A stretch of 64,000 bases of DNA, taken from positions 4,836,001 to 4,900,000 of the forward strand of contig JANTQA010000032.1 of the NCBI GenBank assembly GCA_027625915.1, read 5' to 3'. Position numbers and translations under genes: made by a program. The DNA is from Anaeramoeba flamelloides. Taxonomy: Eukaryota; Metamonada; Anaeramoebidae. Of the stretch, positions 61,476-64,000 are shown piece after piece. The notes below the pieces were generated by a model. It did no database searches. It was not told the DNA's origin and was given only the letters and a program-made list of their open reading frames with translations. How positions within the stretch are numbered: the stretch's first letter is position 1; each line of letters opens with the position of its first letter.

Positions 61476-62698
61476 ATGTCTTTTCTAAAAAACCTTTTTT
61501 CAAGAAAACCAAAAAATAGATTTTCTTTTGAGCAACTTGAGTAAGTAAAATTCAATTGCCTTCAAAACATCATCCTCAACCAAAATTCTAAAAAAAAAAC
61601 AAAATAAAAACAAAACCCCGACCAATGGTACAAATTAAAAATAAACCAACTTTTCTTAAAGCTATCTTAATGGCATTATAATAGATAACGAAACTATAAC
61701 AGAACTAAATAGCAAATTACTTGTGGAAACGCTTCGAGAAATCTCTGAATTAATGATATGGGGTGATCAGCATAACGAACGATTTTTTGAGTATGTCCTT
61801 GTTGCAAAAAAACAAAGAAAAAAAAATTTTTTTTAGGATCTTTCTTTTCTTAAAAATTATCTCTAAAACTCCTTAAATTTTCTCAACACTGAAATCTTTA
61901 ATAGTTGGTTTTTGGAAAAAAACATAATTGGGTGGTTTTTAAAATTTTTAGCGCAGAATTCTCCAACTTCGATAAAAATCCAATTATTACAAACTTTGTC
62001 TATCATGATCGAAAATATTAAGAGTGAAAAGTCGATTTATTTCTTACTTTCCAACAACCACATCAATTCAATTATCACCCACCAGTTTGATTTTTCCAAT
62101 GATGAAGTACTTGCATATTATATTTCTTTTTTAAAAGCTTTATCGTTGAAAGTCAACAACAAAACAATCAAATTATTCTATAATTTAAACACAAACGAAA
62201 TGCCTCTCTATTCGGAATCGATCAATTTCTTTAATCATCCAGAAGGAATGATTCGAATTGCAGTTAGGACCATTACCTTGAATGTTTTTAGAGGTATTTT
62301 ATTCACAATTTCTTTTTTATTCTCTCCCCATCTATTCTTTTTTTTTTTCTTTGTTTTTTTCACACCAAGCAACTTCTTTCTTTTTGATTTTTATTTATAA
62401 TAAACAAACAACTTGCTTCTAACGTCCTTTGGTTAAATCCAAACCAACGAAATACACAATCCCTTATTAACCATTTAACAAATAACACAATAACCAATCC
62501 AATCCAAACCAATCCACAAACGACTTATCGAATAACAACAAACATAAAATTCAACACAACAAAAGTGGATTTTAAACCATCAAGAGAACTAATATTGAAT
62601 GCAAAAAAGATTCCATACTTTATCAACCTTGTTTGGTTTATAAGAACAAATTGCTTATTAATTGAAGAAGAACTCCAAGCAAAAATAATTAACCCAAA
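61476..62698 (+). CDS. CLEC16A: CLEC16A/GOP-1 family protein, first four exons (continues beyond)
   Basis: Exons are 61476-61540, 61662-61790, 61905-62293 and 62566-62698, in phases 2, 2, 1 and 2. They give the first ~238 residues; the rest lies beyond a long intron and outside the window. CLEC16A proteins act on endosomes and lysosomes in membrane traffic and mitophagy; despite the name they are not lectins. The N-terminus MSFLKNLFSRKPKNRFSFEQ is followed by LLVETLREISELMIWGDQ, LLQTLSIMIENI, FLLSNNHINSIITHQFDFS, AYYISFLKALSLK, FFNHPEGMIRIAVRTITLNV and IPYFINLVWFI. These are the hallmark blocks of the FPL domain, in order. Introns 1-3 are 121, 114 and 272 nt. I could not find the next conserved exon (the HLHYLND region) before 64000. 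Confidence 0.93.
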
Positions 62699-64000
62699 GT
62701 AACAACTTTTTTATTCTTATCTGTACTTTGTTTTTTTCAACTCAAAAGACCTTTGGCTAACAAATTATTCTGTTCAATAAAACAAAGCCGTAAGGAAATT
62801 GGAATTTTGGTTTCAAATAAAAGTTATCAAAACAAAGTTTTATTTGTGGTTTTGAACAATAGGTACCAATAAAATCGAATAAATGAAAAAGTTCGAAAAA
62901 TCAAATTACCATTGTGAAAAAAATTTGGTTCATTAAAAAAAATTGGGTCAGTCAAAAATTTGTTTTCGTTTTTTAAATAGTAAATATTAGCAAAATGATT
63001 TTTGATCAAAGTAAAATTTTATGAACATATTTTGAAATAAATACCTTAGTTATTGATTCAACCAGTATTAATATTTAACTGAATTTGATATCACCAATTA
63101 ACGAATAGCACCACTAACAAAGATGATTTTTTATGAAATATAAAAACAAAATGCCACACTTTTTTGGAAATACCTTATATTTTTTGATATCATCAATTTT
63201 TAATTTTTTTTTATCTTATGGATATTTCCAAAAAACTATCCCACAGGATTGGATACTTCTTAAATTAATCCTAAGGAAGGAACCAGCGACAAAAAAAATC
63301 TGTTTTCCAAATCCAAAAGCAATAAAAAATTAGAATTTTACCAAAGAGTAAAGCCCATCGATTATTAACATTTTAAACTGACTGTTACATTATTTTGTTT
63401 AAATTTTATAAAAAAGTTAAAATCCAAAACCACACAAGCCAGACACTGATGTAAACATATTCTACAATCTTCCAAATTAGTTAAATAATAATTTGTTATC
63501 TCCCACTCAAAACATCTGATGTGTAGCTTTTTTAAATCTTTCATATTAATACATTCATTCAAAAAAAAAAAAAAAAAAAATCAGAGAAATCATCCATTTT
63601 ATTGTTTATGCTTTTTCTTTGACTTGGAATTCTCATAGAGTAGCTATGTTTTCTTGAGTTTTTTTTTTTTTTTTGATTTTATTTTGATAATAAAATCCTC
63701 TTCACATTTTCAGCACAAAAATAATTCTTAAAAAAGCACACTTTAAAGCCTTCATAAATTAAAAAAAAAATCATAGAATATTTGTTGAATTTATAATATA
63801 ATAGAAATATTAAAAAAAATGAAAAAAAAACAATCATATTTCAACAAGATCTGAAAATAATAACCAATAAAATCAAATTCATTTTAATTAATATTTTTTA
63901 TTCTATTCCTTTCATTTTTTTTCATTTTCTCTTTATATCTATATTTGTAATTTTTTTTTTTTATGAACCAATACATTATAATAAATAACTTTTAGATGTT
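62699..64000. other. Presumed fourth CLEC16A intron, nothing recognised
   Basis: It starts with a GTAACA donor at 62699. AT-rich, with poly-A and poly-T runs near 63563-63581 and 63661-63674. Small frames at 63133-63333 and 63365-63562 do not match CLEC16A. Confidence 0.45.

Noticed and set aside
1-64000. LTR elements, retrovirus-like or Polinton-like elements, CRISPR arrays, rRNA
   Set aside because: I looked for long direct terminal repeats, capsid or integrase-like frames, regular spacer arrays and GC-rich rRNA blocks and saw none.

Overview
This is about 64 kb of nuclear DNA from an AT-rich protist (roughly 80% A+T by eye). The genes are unmistakably eukaryotic: they are split by GT-AG introns, sparse (about one per 8 kb), and carry Lys/Glu- and Asn-rich low-complexity tracts. 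Stops seen are TAA and TGA, so the standard code fits. A complete CIPK-type kinase outside an obvious plant context, together with RalGAP, Ragulator and CLEC16A genes, suggests a free-living amoeboid or flagellate protist. An Anaeramoeba- or heterolobosean-like organism is my guess. The lineage cannot be fixed from this window.

Layout. 1-1479 (+): the 3' part of a Lys/Glu-rich protein. 7760-10165 (-): a Lys/Glu/Arg-rich protein with an N-terminal calponin-homology-like domain. 16756-22464 (+): proteasome lid subunit RPN8/PSMD7 in three exons, with one 4.6 kb intron. 30546-41286 (+): a Ral GTPase-activating protein alpha subunit in six exons. 44305-51007 (-): a CIPK/SnRK3-type kinase in six exons. 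56863-57534 (-): Ragulator subunit LAMTOR5 in three exons. 61476 to beyond the window (+): CLEC16A/GOP-1, first four exons. I built the spliced models by hand; exon phases are consistent in every one.

The rest is mostly repeats. A ~910-bp poly(A)-tailed retroposon has two nearly identical copies (3891-5499 and 13055-13966) with long target-site duplications. The first copy is split by a 702-bp element with CACTA-type inverted ends. A 5'-truncated LINE with a 16-bp target duplication lies in the last CIPK intron. Several MITE families and dispersed repeats are spread through introns and spacers. Introns fall into two classes: about 100-300 nt, and 2-4.6 kb introns holding repeats. Repeat pairs flank RPN8 exon 3 (inverted), the RalGAP gene (direct) and LAMTOR5 (inverted).

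Four neighbouring genes belong to families tied to nutrient, TORC1, lysosome or AMPK-like signalling: RalGAP alpha, CIPK, LAMTOR5 and CLEC16A. This may be coincidence but is worth a synteny check. I found no CRISPR array, no rRNA, no convincing intact tRNA and no virus-like element.
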